From assembly GCA_021770845.1 (NCBI GenBank), contig JAETQF010000017.1, forward strand, positions 1 through 50,782: a stretch of 50,782 nucleotides of DNA. The letters are read 5' to 3'. Position numbers and translations under genes: made by a program. The notes beneath the pieces are model-generated. The model made no database searches. It was not told the origin of the DNA and saw only the letters and a list, made by a program, of their open reading frames with translations. Each line of letters opens with the position of its first letter. Within the stretch, counting starts at the first letter, position 1. Of the stretch, positions 22,899-30,748 are shown in pieces. This stretch comes from Oscillospiraceae bacterium (GTDB lineage Bacteria; Bacillota; Clostridia; Oscillospirales; Oscillospiraceae).

Positions 22899-23855
22899 GT
22901 GAAAACCCGCATCATAATCCTGTCCCTGTGTCTGGCCGGGGCGCTGGCCCTGCCCGCCATGGCCCTGACCAGCTCCACCGCCGACGTGGAGAACAACCCG
23001 CCCATCGCGGAAAACCTGACGCTGAAAACCTACAAGGGCGTGGCCATCGCCAGCCGCTTCGCCGCCGTGGATCCGGAGGGGGATCTGGTGGCCTTCCAGG
23101 TGGTGGACAGCCCCGCCCGGGGTCAGGTGACCCTGGATGAGAACGACCCCGCCGCCTTCTGGTACACCCCCTACGAGGGCAAGAAGGGCAAGGACAGCTT
23201 CACCTACGTGGCCATCGACGACAAGGGCAACCAGTCCGAGCCCGCCACGGTGAAGATCACCATCGACAAGCAAAAGACCGCGGTGACCTACTCCGATCTG
23301 GACGGCAGCTCCGCCCACTACGCCGCCCTGCGCCTGGCGGAGGCGGGGGTGTACACCGGGCGCAAGGTGGGCGATCTCTACTGCTTTGAGCCGGACGGCG
23401 TGTTCTCCCGGGAGGAGTTCCTCACCATGGCCATGACCGCGGCGGGGGAGGCCCCGCTGGAGAACGTGTCCCTCACCGGGTTCTATGACGACGGGGACAT
23501 CTCCGCCTGGGCCAAGGGCTACGTGTCCGCCGCCCTGATCCAGGGCACCGTGGAGGGCAGCCCCAACCAGGCAGGCCAGGTGGTATTCAACGCCAACGGC
23601 CCTGTCACCCGGGCCCAGGCCGCGGTGATCCTGGATCGCCTGCTGGCCCCCGGGGACGTGGCCGCCTCCGCCGCCTTCTCCCAGGACGCCGTCCCCGCCT
23701 GGGCCTACCAGGCGGCGGTGAATATGGAGGCGGTGTCGGTGCTGGCCGGCGGAACCGACCTGTCCGAGACGCTGAGCCGGGGCGAGGCGGCGGAGATGCT
23801 GTCCGCCATGCTGGACGTGCTGGAGTCCCGGGACACCAGCAGGTGGTTCTGGTAA
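22899..23855 (+). CDS. Exported protein with Ig-like and S-layer homology domains
   Basis: The GTG start at 22899 follows AGAGGAGG. The 318-residue product has a signal peptide (IIILSLCLAGALALPAMA), a cadherin/Ig-like domain of about residues 30-125 (VDPEGDLVAFQVVDSPARG, then FTYVAIDDKGNQSEPATVKI), and SLH-type repeats in the rest (GVFSREEFLTMAM; VTRAQAAVILDRLL). SLH modules bind secondary cell-wall polymers, so the protein is probably held at the cell surface. The ligand of the Ig-like part is unknown. A 16-bp-stem terminator lies downstream. Confidence 0.85.
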   Translation: MKTRIIILSLCLAGALALPAMALTSSTADVENNPPIAENLTLKTYKGVAIASRFAAVDPEGDLVAFQVVDSPARGQVTLDENDPAAFWYTPYEGKKGKDSFTYVAIDDKGNQSEPATVKITIDKQKTAVTYSDLDGSSAHYAALRLAEAGVYTGRKVGDLYCFEPDGVFSREEFLTMAMTAAGEAPLENVSLTGFYDDGDISAWAKGYVSAALIQGTVEGSPNQAGQVVFNANGPVTRAQAAVILDRLLAPGDVAASAAFSQDAVPAWAYQAAVNMEAVSVLAGGTDLSETLSRGEAAEMLSAMLDVLESRDTSRWFW

Positions 23856-24007
23856 GAAGCGCGGAGAAGCAGTCAGTGAGGGAGCTTGGAGCGGAGCGAA
23901 AGCAAAAGCTCAAGGCCCACCGCGTGGGACTGGGTTTTGCTTGAGTCGCAGCGAAAGCGACCGAACGCCCTGACTGCTTCGCAGCGTGACAACGCAGAAG
24001 CGCGGAG
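23855..24007. repeat. MITE-like intergenic repeat with 12-bp direct repeats
   Basis: AGAAGCGCGGAG occurs at 23855-23866 and again at 23996-24007. Just inside, GAAGCAGTCAG (23866-23876) and CTGACTGCTTC (23970-23980) form a perfect 11-bp inverted repeat. The middle holds further paired segments (AAGCAAAA / TTTTGCTT; GCTCAAG / CTTGAG). No coding frame is supported. The layout resembles a small non-autonomous element with a target duplication, but a structured RNA is also possible. Confidence 0.55.
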
Positions 24008-24026
24008 CCGTCGTGAGCCATTGGGC

Positions 24027-24068
24027 AGACCCGCTGAAAAGCGCCGCTTTTCAGCGGGTCTTGCTTTG
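24027..24068 (+). terminator. Strong intrinsic terminator before the pst operon
   Basis: A perfect 16-bp stem AGACCCGCTGAAAAGC / GCTTTTCAGCGGGTCT with loop GCC is followed by TGCTTTGC. Confidence 0.75.
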
Positions 24069-24081
24069 CTGCCGCCCTCAT

Positions 24082-24100
24082 ATTTTACACGGATTTTACA
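24082..24100 (+). promoter_or_regulatory. Pho box (PhoP-binding direct repeats)
   Basis: ATTTTACA occurs at 24082-24089 and 24093-24100, an 11-bp period as in PhoP-binding TT(A/T/C)ACA repeats of Gram-positives. A degenerate third copy (TTTTTACC, 24116-24123) is two turns downstream. The block is 76 bp before pstS, and a likely -10 (TATCCT) is at 24133. PhoP is encoded in the same operon, so autoregulation is expected. Confidence 0.75.
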
Positions 24101-24175
24101 AGACTCCCCTTTTGCTTTTTACCTGACGGCGGTATCCTCTTTTTGTAGCCATAGTTTGAAAGGAGAATTGAACCC

Positions 24176-24982
24176 ATGAAAAAATTTGCAGCTCTTGCGC
24201 TGGCCGCCGTCTTAACCCTGTCCACGCTGGCCGGATGCGCCCAGAAGATGTCCGGCACCGTGGCCACCGACGGCTCCACCTCCATGGAAAATGTCATCGG
24301 GACGCTGGGCGAGGCCTTCCAGAACGAAAATTCCGGCGTGACCTTTACTTACAACCCCACCGGCTCCGGTTCCGGCATCCAGGCCGTCCAGGAGGGCCGC
24401 TGCGACATCGGCCTGAGCAGCCGGGATCTGAAGGATGAGGAAACCGCTCAGGGCCTGACCGCCACCGTTCTGGCTTTGGACGGCATCGCGGTCATCGTCC
24501 ACCCGGACAACCCGGTCTCCGACCTGGATGTGGACACCATCGCCAAGCTCTACACCGGCGAGATCACCAACTGGAAAGACGTGGGCGGAGCTGACGCCGA
24601 GATCGTCCTTATCGGCCGGGAGGCGGGCAGCGGCACCCGGGACGGCTTTGAGTCCATCACCGGCACCTCTGAAAAATGCCAGTACCGCCAGGAGCTGACC
24701 TCCACCGGCGATGTGGTCACCGCCGTGGCCCAGAACCCGGACGCCATCGGCTACGCCTCCCTGGCCTCCGTGGCGGACAGCGTGAAGGCCCTGTCCGTGG
24801 GCGGCGTGGCCCCCTCCGAGGACACCGTCAAGGACGGCAGCTATCCCATCCAGCGGCCCTTCGTCCTGGTGACCCGCGCGGACGCCCCCCTCTCCGAGGC
24901 GGCCCAGGCCTTCTTTGACTTCGCGACTTCCTCCAACGCCGCCGAGCTGATTTCCAAGGCCGGCGCGGTGGCGGTCAGCTAA
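24176..24982 (+). CDS. pstS: Phosphate-binding lipoprotein PstS
   Basis: The 268-residue protein has a lipoprotein signal with lipobox LAGC (Cys at residue 21), then the PstS fold: DGSTSMENVIGTLGEAF, NPTGSGSGIQAVQEGRCDIG and GREAGSGTRDGFESITG, which line the phosphate site. It captures phosphate outside the membrane and passes it to PstCA. SD AAGGAGA precedes the ATG. It is the first gene of the pst-pho operon, directly behind the Pho box. Confidence 0.96.
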   Translation: MKKFAALALAAVLTLSTLAGCAQKMSGTVATDGSTSMENVIGTLGEAFQNENSGVTFTYNPTGSGSGIQAVQEGRCDIGLSSRDLKDEETAQGLTATVLALDGIAVIVHPDNPVSDLDVDTIAKLYTGEITNWKDVGGADAEIVLIGREAGSGTRDGFESITGTSEKCQYRQELTSTGDVVTAVAQNPDAIGYASLASVADSVKALSVGGVAPSEDTVKDGSYPIQRPFVLVTRADAPLSEAAQAFFDFATSSNAAELISKAGAVAVS

Positions 24983-25040
24983 AATTCATCGGAGAGCGGC
25001 GGCGGAACAACCCGCCGCCGCTCCCATATGACAGGAGGCG

Positions 25041-25916
25041 ATGATGATGCGAAAGCGTCAACAGCTTGTCGAGACAGTCATCCACGGGATTTTCCTGCTT
25101 TTGGGGCTGATTACCGTGGGCTGCGTGCTGCTCATTACCATATATCTTATTATCTCCGGCATCCCCGCCATCCGGCGGATCGGCCTGATAGACTTCCTGC
25201 TGGGGGACACCTGGGCGTCCACGGCGTCCCAGCCCTCCTTCGGCATCCTGCCCTTCATCCTCACCAGCGTCTACGGCACGGCGGGGGCCATCCTGTTCGG
25301 GGTGCCGGTGGGCTTCCTGACGGCGGTCTATCTGGCCAAGCTGGCCCCGCCCAGGGTCAAGGCCGTGGTGGAGGGGGCGGTGAGCCTGCTGGCGGGCATC
25401 CCGTCGGTGGTGTACGGCCTGGTGGGAATGCTGGTGCTGGTGCCGGGCATCCGGAAGCTGTTCCACGTCCCCGACGGGGCCAGCCTGCTGGCGGCCATCG
25501 TGGTGCTGGCCATCATGATCCTGCCCTCCATCATCAAGGTGTCCGTCACCGCCCTGGAGGCGGTGCCCCCGGAGTACGAGGACGCCTCCCTGGCCCTGGG
25601 GGCCACGCCCGTGGAGACCTATTTCCGCGTGTCCGCCCCGGCGGCCAAAAGCGGCATTGCCGCGGCGGTGGTGCTGGGGGTGGGCCGGGCCATCGGGGAG
25701 GCCATGGCGGTGATGATGGTGTCCGGCAACGCGCCCAATATGCCCTCCCTGTTTGAGAGCGTCCGGTTCCTTACCACGGCGGTGGCCAGCGAGATGGCCT
25801 ACTCCAGCGGCTTACAGCGGCAGGCCCTGTTTTCCATCGCCCTGGTGCTTTACCTGTTCGTCCTGCTCATCAACGCCGCGCTGAATTTCTTCCTGAAGCG
25901 GGACAAGGAGGGCTGA
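25041..25916 (+). CDS. pstC: Phosphate ABC transporter permease PstC
   Basis: The 291-residue membrane protein has about six helices and the binding-protein-dependent transport signature (EDASLALGATPVETYFRVSAP, EAA-type loop) that docks to PstB. The start used here is ATG 25041 with GGAGGCGATG just upstream; an ATG three bases later (25044) is equally possible. It follows pstS by 58 bp and precedes pstA by 4 bp. Confidence 0.95.
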   Translation: MMMRKRQQLVETVIHGIFLLLGLITVGCVLLITIYLIISGIPAIRRIGLIDFLLGDTWASTASQPSFGILPFILTSVYGTAGAILFGVPVGFLTAVYLAKLAPPRVKAVVEGAVSLLAGIPSVVYGLVGMLVLVPGIRKLFHVPDGASLLAAIVVLAIMILPSIIKVSVTALEAVPPEYEDASLALGATPVETYFRVSAPAAKSGIAAAVVLGVGRAIGEAMAVMMVSGNAPNMPSLFESVRFLTTAVASEMAYSSGLQRQALFSIALVLYLFVLLINAALNFFLKRDKEG

Positions 25917-25920
25917 ACTC

Positions 25921-26784
25921 ATGCAAAACAGCTCAATTTCCACGGCCAGAAAGCTCTATATCGGCCTGATGAAGGCCCTGTGCCTCCTGTCGGCGGCCGT
26001 CACCTGCGGTGTCACCCTGTTTCTCATCGGCTATGTGCTCCTCAAGGGCGTCCCCAACGTCACCTGGAAGCTGGTCTCCACCAAGCTCAGCTATCTGGAC
26101 GGCACCATCGGCATCCTGCCGGACATTCTGAACACGGTGTACATCATCATCGCCACCCTGCTCATCGTCCTCCCCCTGGGGGTGGGCGCGGCCATCTACC
26201 TGACGGAGTACGCCCGGAACAAGCGGCTGGTGGCCGTCATTGAGTACGCGGCGGAAACCCTGTCCGGCATCCCGTCCATCATTTTCGGCCTGGTGGGGAT
26301 GCTGCTGTTCGCCAACACCTTCGGCTCCTGCCTGCTGGCCGGGGCGCTGACGCTGGTCATCATGAACCTGCCCACCGTCATGCGCACCGCCCAGGAGAGC
26401 CTGAAAACCGTCCCCCAGAGCTACCGGGAGGGCGCCTTCGGCCTGGGGGCCGGAAAGTGGCGGGTGGTGCGCACGGTGGTGCTCCCCGGCTGCGTGGACG
26501 GGGTGGTCACCGGGTGCATCCTGTCGGCGGGCCGCATTCTGGGGGAGAGCGCGGCGCTGCTGTTCACGGCAGGGGTTGCCCACACCCTCAACGGTTTTTT
26601 CACCGGCCTGGGCAGTCCGGGGGCCACCCTCACGGTGGCGCTGTACCTCTACGCCAGGGAGCCCCGCCCCGGTGCGGCGGAGGCGTCCTTTGCCATCGCC
26701 GCCATTTTGATGGCGCTGACGCTGGCAATCAATTTGGCCGCCGCGCTGGCGGGCCGGTACTTCAAGAAAAGGAGCGCGCTATGA
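25921..26784 (+). CDS. pstA: Phosphate ABC transporter permease PstA
   Basis: The 287-residue permease partner of PstC has about six helices and the EAA-like loop [21 protein letters not shown]. The motif [18 protein letters not shown] is strongly conserved in the family. Its stop overlaps the pstB start (ATGA at 26781). Confidence 0.95.
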   Translation: MQNSSISTARKLYIGLMKALCLLSAAVTCGVTLFLIGYVLLKGVPNVTWKLVSTKLSYLDGTIGILPDILNTVYIIIATLLIVLPLGVGAAIYLTEYARNKRLVAVIEYAAETLSGIPSIIFGLVGMLLFANTFGSCLLAGALTLVIMNLPTVMRTAQESLKTVPQSYREGAFGLGAGKWRVVRTVVLPGCVDGVVTGCILSAGRILGESAALLFTAGVAHTLNGFFTGLGSPGATLTVALYLYAREPRPGAAEASFAIAAILMALTLAINLAAALAGRYFKKRSAL

Positions 26785-27536
26785 ACGGCATCATCACGGC
26801 AAAAGACCTGTGCCTGTGGTACGGCGAGACCCAGGCGCTGAAACACATCGACATCGACATACCGGAGAACAGCATCACCGCCTTCATCGGCCCCTCGGGC
26901 TGCGGCAAGTCCACCTTTCTGAAAACCCTGAACCGGATGAACGACCTGATCCCAGGGGTGCGGATCACCGGCGAGGTGCGGTACGGGGAGCGGGATATCT
27001 ACGCCCCCGGCCTGGACGTAAACCTGCTGCGCAAGGAGATCGGCATGGTGTTCCAGAAGCCCAACCCCTTCCCCATGAGCATCTATGACAACATCGCCTA
27101 CGGCCCCCGCACCCACGGCGTCAAAAACAAGGCCAAGCTGGACGATATCGTGGAGCGTTCCCTGCGGGACGCGGCCATCTGGGACGAGGTGAAGGATCGG
27201 CTGAAGAAAAACGCCCTGGGCCTGTCCGGAGGGCAGCAGCAGCGGCTTTGCATCGCCCGGGCCCTGGCGGTGGAACCCAGGGTCTTGCTGATGGATGAGC
27301 CCACCAGCGCCCTGGATCCCATCTCCACCTCCAAGATCGAGGAGCTTGCAATCCAGCTGAAAGAGCGGTACACTATTGTCATTGTCACCCACAATATGCA
27401 GCAGGCGGCGCGCATCTCCGACCGCACGGCGTTTTTCCTGCTGGGGGAGCTGATCGAGTGCGGCGAGACGGAGCAGCTGTTCTCCCAGCCGGAGTGCCAA
27501 AAGACCGAGGACTACATCACGGGGAGGTTCGGATGA
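26781..27536 (+). CDS. pstB: Phosphate ABC transporter ATPase PstB
   Basis: The 251-residue ABC ATPase has Walker [21 protein letters not shown], signature [16 protein letters not shown], Walker [14 protein letters not shown] and the PstB-specific beginning [18 protein letters not shown]. It drives phosphate import through PstCA. The ATG overlaps the pstA stop by 4 bp. The stop again forms ATGA with a tiny downstream ORF. Confidence 0.97.
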   Translation: MNGIITAKDLCLWYGETQALKHIDIDIPENSITAFIGPSGCGKSTFLKTLNRMNDLIPGVRITGEVRYGERDIYAPGLDVNLLRKEIGMVFQKPNPFPMSIYDNIAYGPRTHGVKNKAKLDDIVERSLRDAAIWDEVKDRLKKNALGLSGGQQQRLCIARALAVEPRVLLMDEPTSALDPISTSKIEELAIQLKERYTIVIVTHNMQQAARISDRTAFFLLGELIECGETEQLFSQPECQKTEDYITGRFG

Positions 27537-27616
27537 TGAGCAGGCAGAAAGCCGCCCGCGGGGCGGCCCCAAACCGGAGCAAAGTTCGCCCCGACGAGAG
27601 GAGGCTTGGAGAATGA
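27533..27616 (+). CDS. 27-codon ORF bridging pstB and phoU
   Basis: The ATG (27533) overlaps the pstB stop as ATGA, and the stop TGA (27614-27616) overlaps the phoU ATG (27613) in the same way. The product would be basic ([20 protein letters not shown]). The exact fit at both ends suggests translational coupling across the 76-bp gap, though the phoU gene has its own AGGAGG at 27598. It may have no function as a peptide. A GCCGCCC/GGGCGGC hairpin lies within it. Confidence 0.35.
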   Translation: MMSRQKAARGAAPNRSKVRPDERRLGE

Positions 27617-28269
27617 GAATCAGATTTGACGAGCAGCTCGCCCGCCTGAATACGGAGCTGATTCAGATGGGGGCCCTGTGCGAGCAGGCCATCTCCCAGG
27701 CGGCCAAGGCCCTGGAGGAGGGCGACCGCGCCCTGGCGGAGCAGGTCAGGCCGCTGGAGAGCGAGATCGATCAGATGGAGCGGGACATTGAGACCCTCTG
27801 CCTGAAGCTGCTGCTCCAGCAGCAGCCGGTGGCCCGGGATCTGCGGCAGATCTCCGCCGCCATGAAGATCATCACCGACATGGAGCGCATCGGGGATCAG
27901 GCGGCGGACATCGCCGAGATCATCCAGGCCATGCTGGCCCAGGGGTACGTGCCCGAGGACGTGGGCCACATCCGGGAGATGGCGTCGGAGGTCATCCAGA
28001 TGGTCACCCAGAGCGTGGACTCCTACGTGCGGAAGGACACGCTGTGCGCCAGGCGGGTCATCGCCCACGACGACGTGGTGGACAAGTGCTTTGACCGGGT
28101 CAAGCAGGTGCTGATCCAGGAGATCGCCGCCGACCCCGCCTGCGGCGAGCACGCCCTCGACCTGCTGATGATCGACAAATACCTGGAGCGCATCGGGGAT
28201 CACGCGGCCAACATCGCCAAGTGGGTGATCTTCGCCGTGACAGGCGGACACGAAGGAGAGACGCTATGA
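27613..28269 (+). CDS. phoU: Phosphate signalling protein PhoU
   Basis: The 218-residue helical protein has two PhoU repeats with metal-binding acidic motifs (EIDQMERDIE; ITDMERIGDQAADIAEI, and again DKYLERIGDHAANIAKW). PhoU links the Pst transporter state to the PhoR kinase and limits phosphate uptake. SD AGGAGG precedes it. Its stop overlaps the phoP start (ATGA). Confidence 0.96.
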   Translation: MRIRFDEQLARLNTELIQMGALCEQAISQAAKALEEGDRALAEQVRPLESEIDQMERDIETLCLKLLLQQQPVARDLRQISAAMKIITDMERIGDQAADIAEIIQAMLAQGYVPEDVGHIREMASEVIQMVTQSVDSYVRKDTLCARRVIAHDDVVDKCFDRVKQVLIQEIAADPACGEHALDLLMIDKYLERIGDHAANIAKWVIFAVTGGHEGETL

Positions 28270-28940
28270 TCTGGTGCGTAGAGGATGACGCCAGCATCCG
28301 GGACATTGAGCTCTACACCCTGCGCTCCACCGGCTTCGAGGCCAGGGGCTTTGAGGACGGCGGAACGTTCCTGACGGCGCTGGAGACGGAGCGGCCCCAG
28401 CTTGTGGTGCTGGACGTCATGCTGCCGGGGCTGGACGGCGTGGAGGTGCTGCGGCGGATGAAGGCGTCCCCCCGGTTCGCCCCCATTCCCGTGATCATGG
28501 CCACCGCCAGGGGCGCGGAATACGACAAGGTGCAGAGCCTGGATCTGGGCGCGGACGATTACCTGGTCAAGCCCTTCGGCATGATGGAGCTGGTGTCCCG
28601 GGTGAAGGCCGTCCTGCGCCGCTGCCAGCCCGCCCCCGAGGGCAGGCCGCTCACCGCCGGGGGCCTGACGCTGGATCCGGAGGAGCGGACGGTCACCGCC
28701 GGCGGGGAGCGCGTCTCCCTCACCTACAAGGAGTTTGAGCTGCTGCGGCTGTTCCTCTCCCGCCCGGGCGCCGCCTTCACCCGGGAGCAGCTCCTGTCCG
28801 CCGTCTGGGGGGTGGACTACGCCGGCGAGACCCGGACGGTGGATATGCACATCAAGACCCTCCGGCAGAAGCTGGGAGACTGCGGCGGGATGATTGAGAC
28901 GGTGCGCCATGTGGGCTACCGCCTGGAGGCGAGAACATGA
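28266..28940 (+). CDS. phoP: PhoB/PhoP-type response regulator
   Basis: The 224-residue OmpR-family regulator has the receiver Asp50 in VVLDVMLPG and conserved Lys in DDYLVKPFG, followed by the winged-helix domain (LTYKEFELLRLFLSRPG, then VDMHIKTLRQKLGD). The start overlaps phoU by 4 bp and the end overlaps phoR by 4 bp. Location within the pst operon makes phosphate control the clear function; it presumably binds the Pho box at 24082-24100. Confidence 0.94.
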   Translation: MIWCVEDDASIRDIELYTLRSTGFEARGFEDGGTFLTALETERPQLVVLDVMLPGLDGVEVLRRMKASPRFAPIPVIMATARGAEYDKVQSLDLGADDYLVKPFGMMELVSRVKAVLRRCQPAPEGRPLTAGGLTLDPEERTVTAGGERVSLTYKEFELLRLFLSRPGAAFTREQLLSAVWGVDYAGETRTVDMHIKTLRQKLGDCGGMIETVRHVGYRLEART

Positions 28941-30631
28941 CAAAAAAAATCTTTCGCGCCATTCTGCTGGCGGCGGTCTCCGTCCTGCTGGCCAGCCTGG
29001 TGATCATCCTGGGCTGCCTGTACGACTACTACAGAGCCGTTCAGGAAAAGCAGCTCCAGGACGAGCTCCGCCTGGCCTCCTACGGGGTGGAGGCCGGCGG
29101 GAGCGGCTACCTGGAGCGGCTGGCCTCCCCCCATCCCTTCCCGGCCATCGCGGACTACCGCCTGACCTGGATCGCCGCCGACGGCACGGTGCTGTTCGAC
29201 ACCCACGTCCCGGCGGAGGATCTGGAAAACCACGGGGATCGGGCCGAGGTTCGGGAGGCCCTGTCCGACGGGGAGAGCGGCGGCGTCCGCTACTCCGCGA
29301 CGCTGACCCAGCGCACCCTGTACTTCGCCCGGCGGCTGGCGGACGGCACCGTGCTGCGCATCTCCATCAGCCAGCTCACGGTGTTCGCCCTGGCCATGGG
29401 GATGCTCCAGCCCATTCTGCTCACCGCGGTGCTGGCGGCCATCCTCTCCGCCCTGCTGGCCCACCGGATGGCCAAGAGCATCGTGGCCCCGCTGAACCGG
29501 CTGGATCTGGACAAGCCGCTGGAGAACGACGCCTATGAGGAGCTGTCCCCCCTTCTGGGCCGCATCCATCAGCAGCACCGGCAGATCGAGGCCCAGCTCC
29601 GGGAGCTGAGGCGGAAAACCGAGGAATTTGAGCAGATCACGGAAAATCTCAGCGAAGGGCTTGTCCTGCTGGACAAAAAAAGCCGCGTCCTCAGCATCAA
29701 CCCCGCCGCCCGGCGGCTCTTTCACACCGGCAGCGCCTGTATTGGCAAGGAGTTCCTCATGGTAGACCGCGGCCACGAGATCAATCTGGCCATTCAGACC
29801 GCGCTGGAGGGGGGCTACAGTGAGATCCGCGCCCTGCGGGACGACCGGGAGTATCAGATTCACGTCAGCCAGATCACCGCGGAGGGCGCGGCGGCGGGGA
29901 CGGTGCTGCTGGCCTTCGACGTGACGGAGCAGGCCGCCGCCGAGCGCAGCCGCCGGGAGTTCACCGCCAACGTGTCCCACGAGCTGAAAACCCCCCTGCA
30001 GTCCATCCTGGGCAGCGCCGAGCTGCTGGAGAACGGCCTGGTCAAGCAGGAGGACGTCCCCCGGTTTGTGGGCGTCATCCGCACGGAGGCGGCGCGGCTG
30101 GTGGCGCTGGTGGAGGATATCATCCACCTGTCCCAGCTGGACGAGGGCGTCGCGCCGCCGAAGGAGCAGGTGGAGCTCTTGGAGCTTGCGGACAGCGCGG
30201 CCTCCGCCCTGCGGGAGCGGGCGGAGGAGCGGCGGGTCTCCATCGCCGTCACCGGCCAGGCCCCGCCGGTATACGGGGTGCGGAGCTTCCTGTACGAGCT
30301 GCTCTACAACCTCATCGACAACGGGATCAAGTACAACGTGGACGGCGGCACGGTGGAGGCCATGTTGTCGGCGGCGGACGGCGGCGGGGCCTGCGTCCGC
30401 GTCCGGGACACCGGCATCGGCATACCGCCGGAGTACCACTCCCGGGTGTTCGAGCGGTTTTTCCGGGTGGACAAGAGCCGCTCCAAGGCCTCCGGCGGCA
30501 CCGGCCTGGGGCTGTCCATCGTCAAGCACATCGCGCAGTACCACCACGCGGAGCTGACCCTGCGCAGCGCCCCCGGGGAGGGCACCGAGATCTCGGTGGT
30601 CTTTCCCGCCCCGGAGGCGTCCGGCCTGTGA
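28937..30631 (+). CDS. phoR: PhoR-type sensor histidine kinase
   Basis: The 564-residue membrane kinase has helix 1 at about residues 8-30, an extracellular domain of about 120 residues, helix 2 near 155-175 (ILLTAVLAAILSALLAHRMA), a HAMP-like linker, a PAS domain (ENLSEGLVLLDKKSRVLSIN), the phosphoacceptor His348 in SHELKTPLQSILGSAELL, and the ATPase domain with N box NLIDNGIKYN, VRDTGIGIPPEYHSRVFERF and GLGLSIVKHIA. It phosphorylates PhoP under phosphate limitation. A bidirectional terminator follows. Confidence 0.94.
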   Translation: MTKKIFRAILLAAVSVLLASLVIILGCLYDYYRAVQEKQLQDELRLASYGVEAGGSGYLERLASPHPFPAIADYRLTWIAADGTVLFDTHVPAEDLENHGDRAEVREALSDGESGGVRYSATLTQRTLYFARRLADGTVLRISISQLTVFALAMGMLQPILLTAVLAAILSALLAHRMAKSIVAPLNRLDLDKPLENDAYEELSPLLGRIHQQHRQIEAQLRELRRKTEEFEQITENLSEGLVLLDKKSRVLSINPAARRLFHTGSACIGKEFLMVDRGHEINLAIQTALEGGYSEIRALRDDREYQIHVSQITAEGAAAGTVLLAFDVTEQAAAERSRREFTANVSHELKTPLQSILGSAELLENGLVKQEDVPRFVGVIRTEAARLVALVEDIIHLSQLDEGVAPPKEQVELLELADSAASALRERAEERRVSIAVTGQAPPVYGVRSFLYELLYNLIDNGIKYNVDGGTVEAMLSAADGGGACVRVRDTGIGIPPEYHSRVFERFFRVDKSRSKASGGTGLGLSIVKHIAQYHHAELTLRSAPGEGTEISVVFPAPEASGL

Positions 30632-30656
30632 GCCGTCCCGCCCCGCGGACACAAAA

Positions 30657-30698
30657 GGCTCCCCCGCGCCTGCCTGTCAGGGCAGACGCGGGGGAGCC
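30657..30698. terminator. Bidirectional terminator after phoR
   Basis: GGCTCCCCCGCG (30657-30668) pairs with CGCGGGGGAGCC (30687-30698), with a small inner stem TGCC/GGCA. On the minus strand it is followed by TTTTGTG, so it also ends the convergent EAL gene. Confidence 0.75.
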
Positions 30699-30748
30699 GC
30701 ATTTTGGCAAAGTTCTGAACGGCCTGCCCGGCGGGGCGCGCCGGAGCC

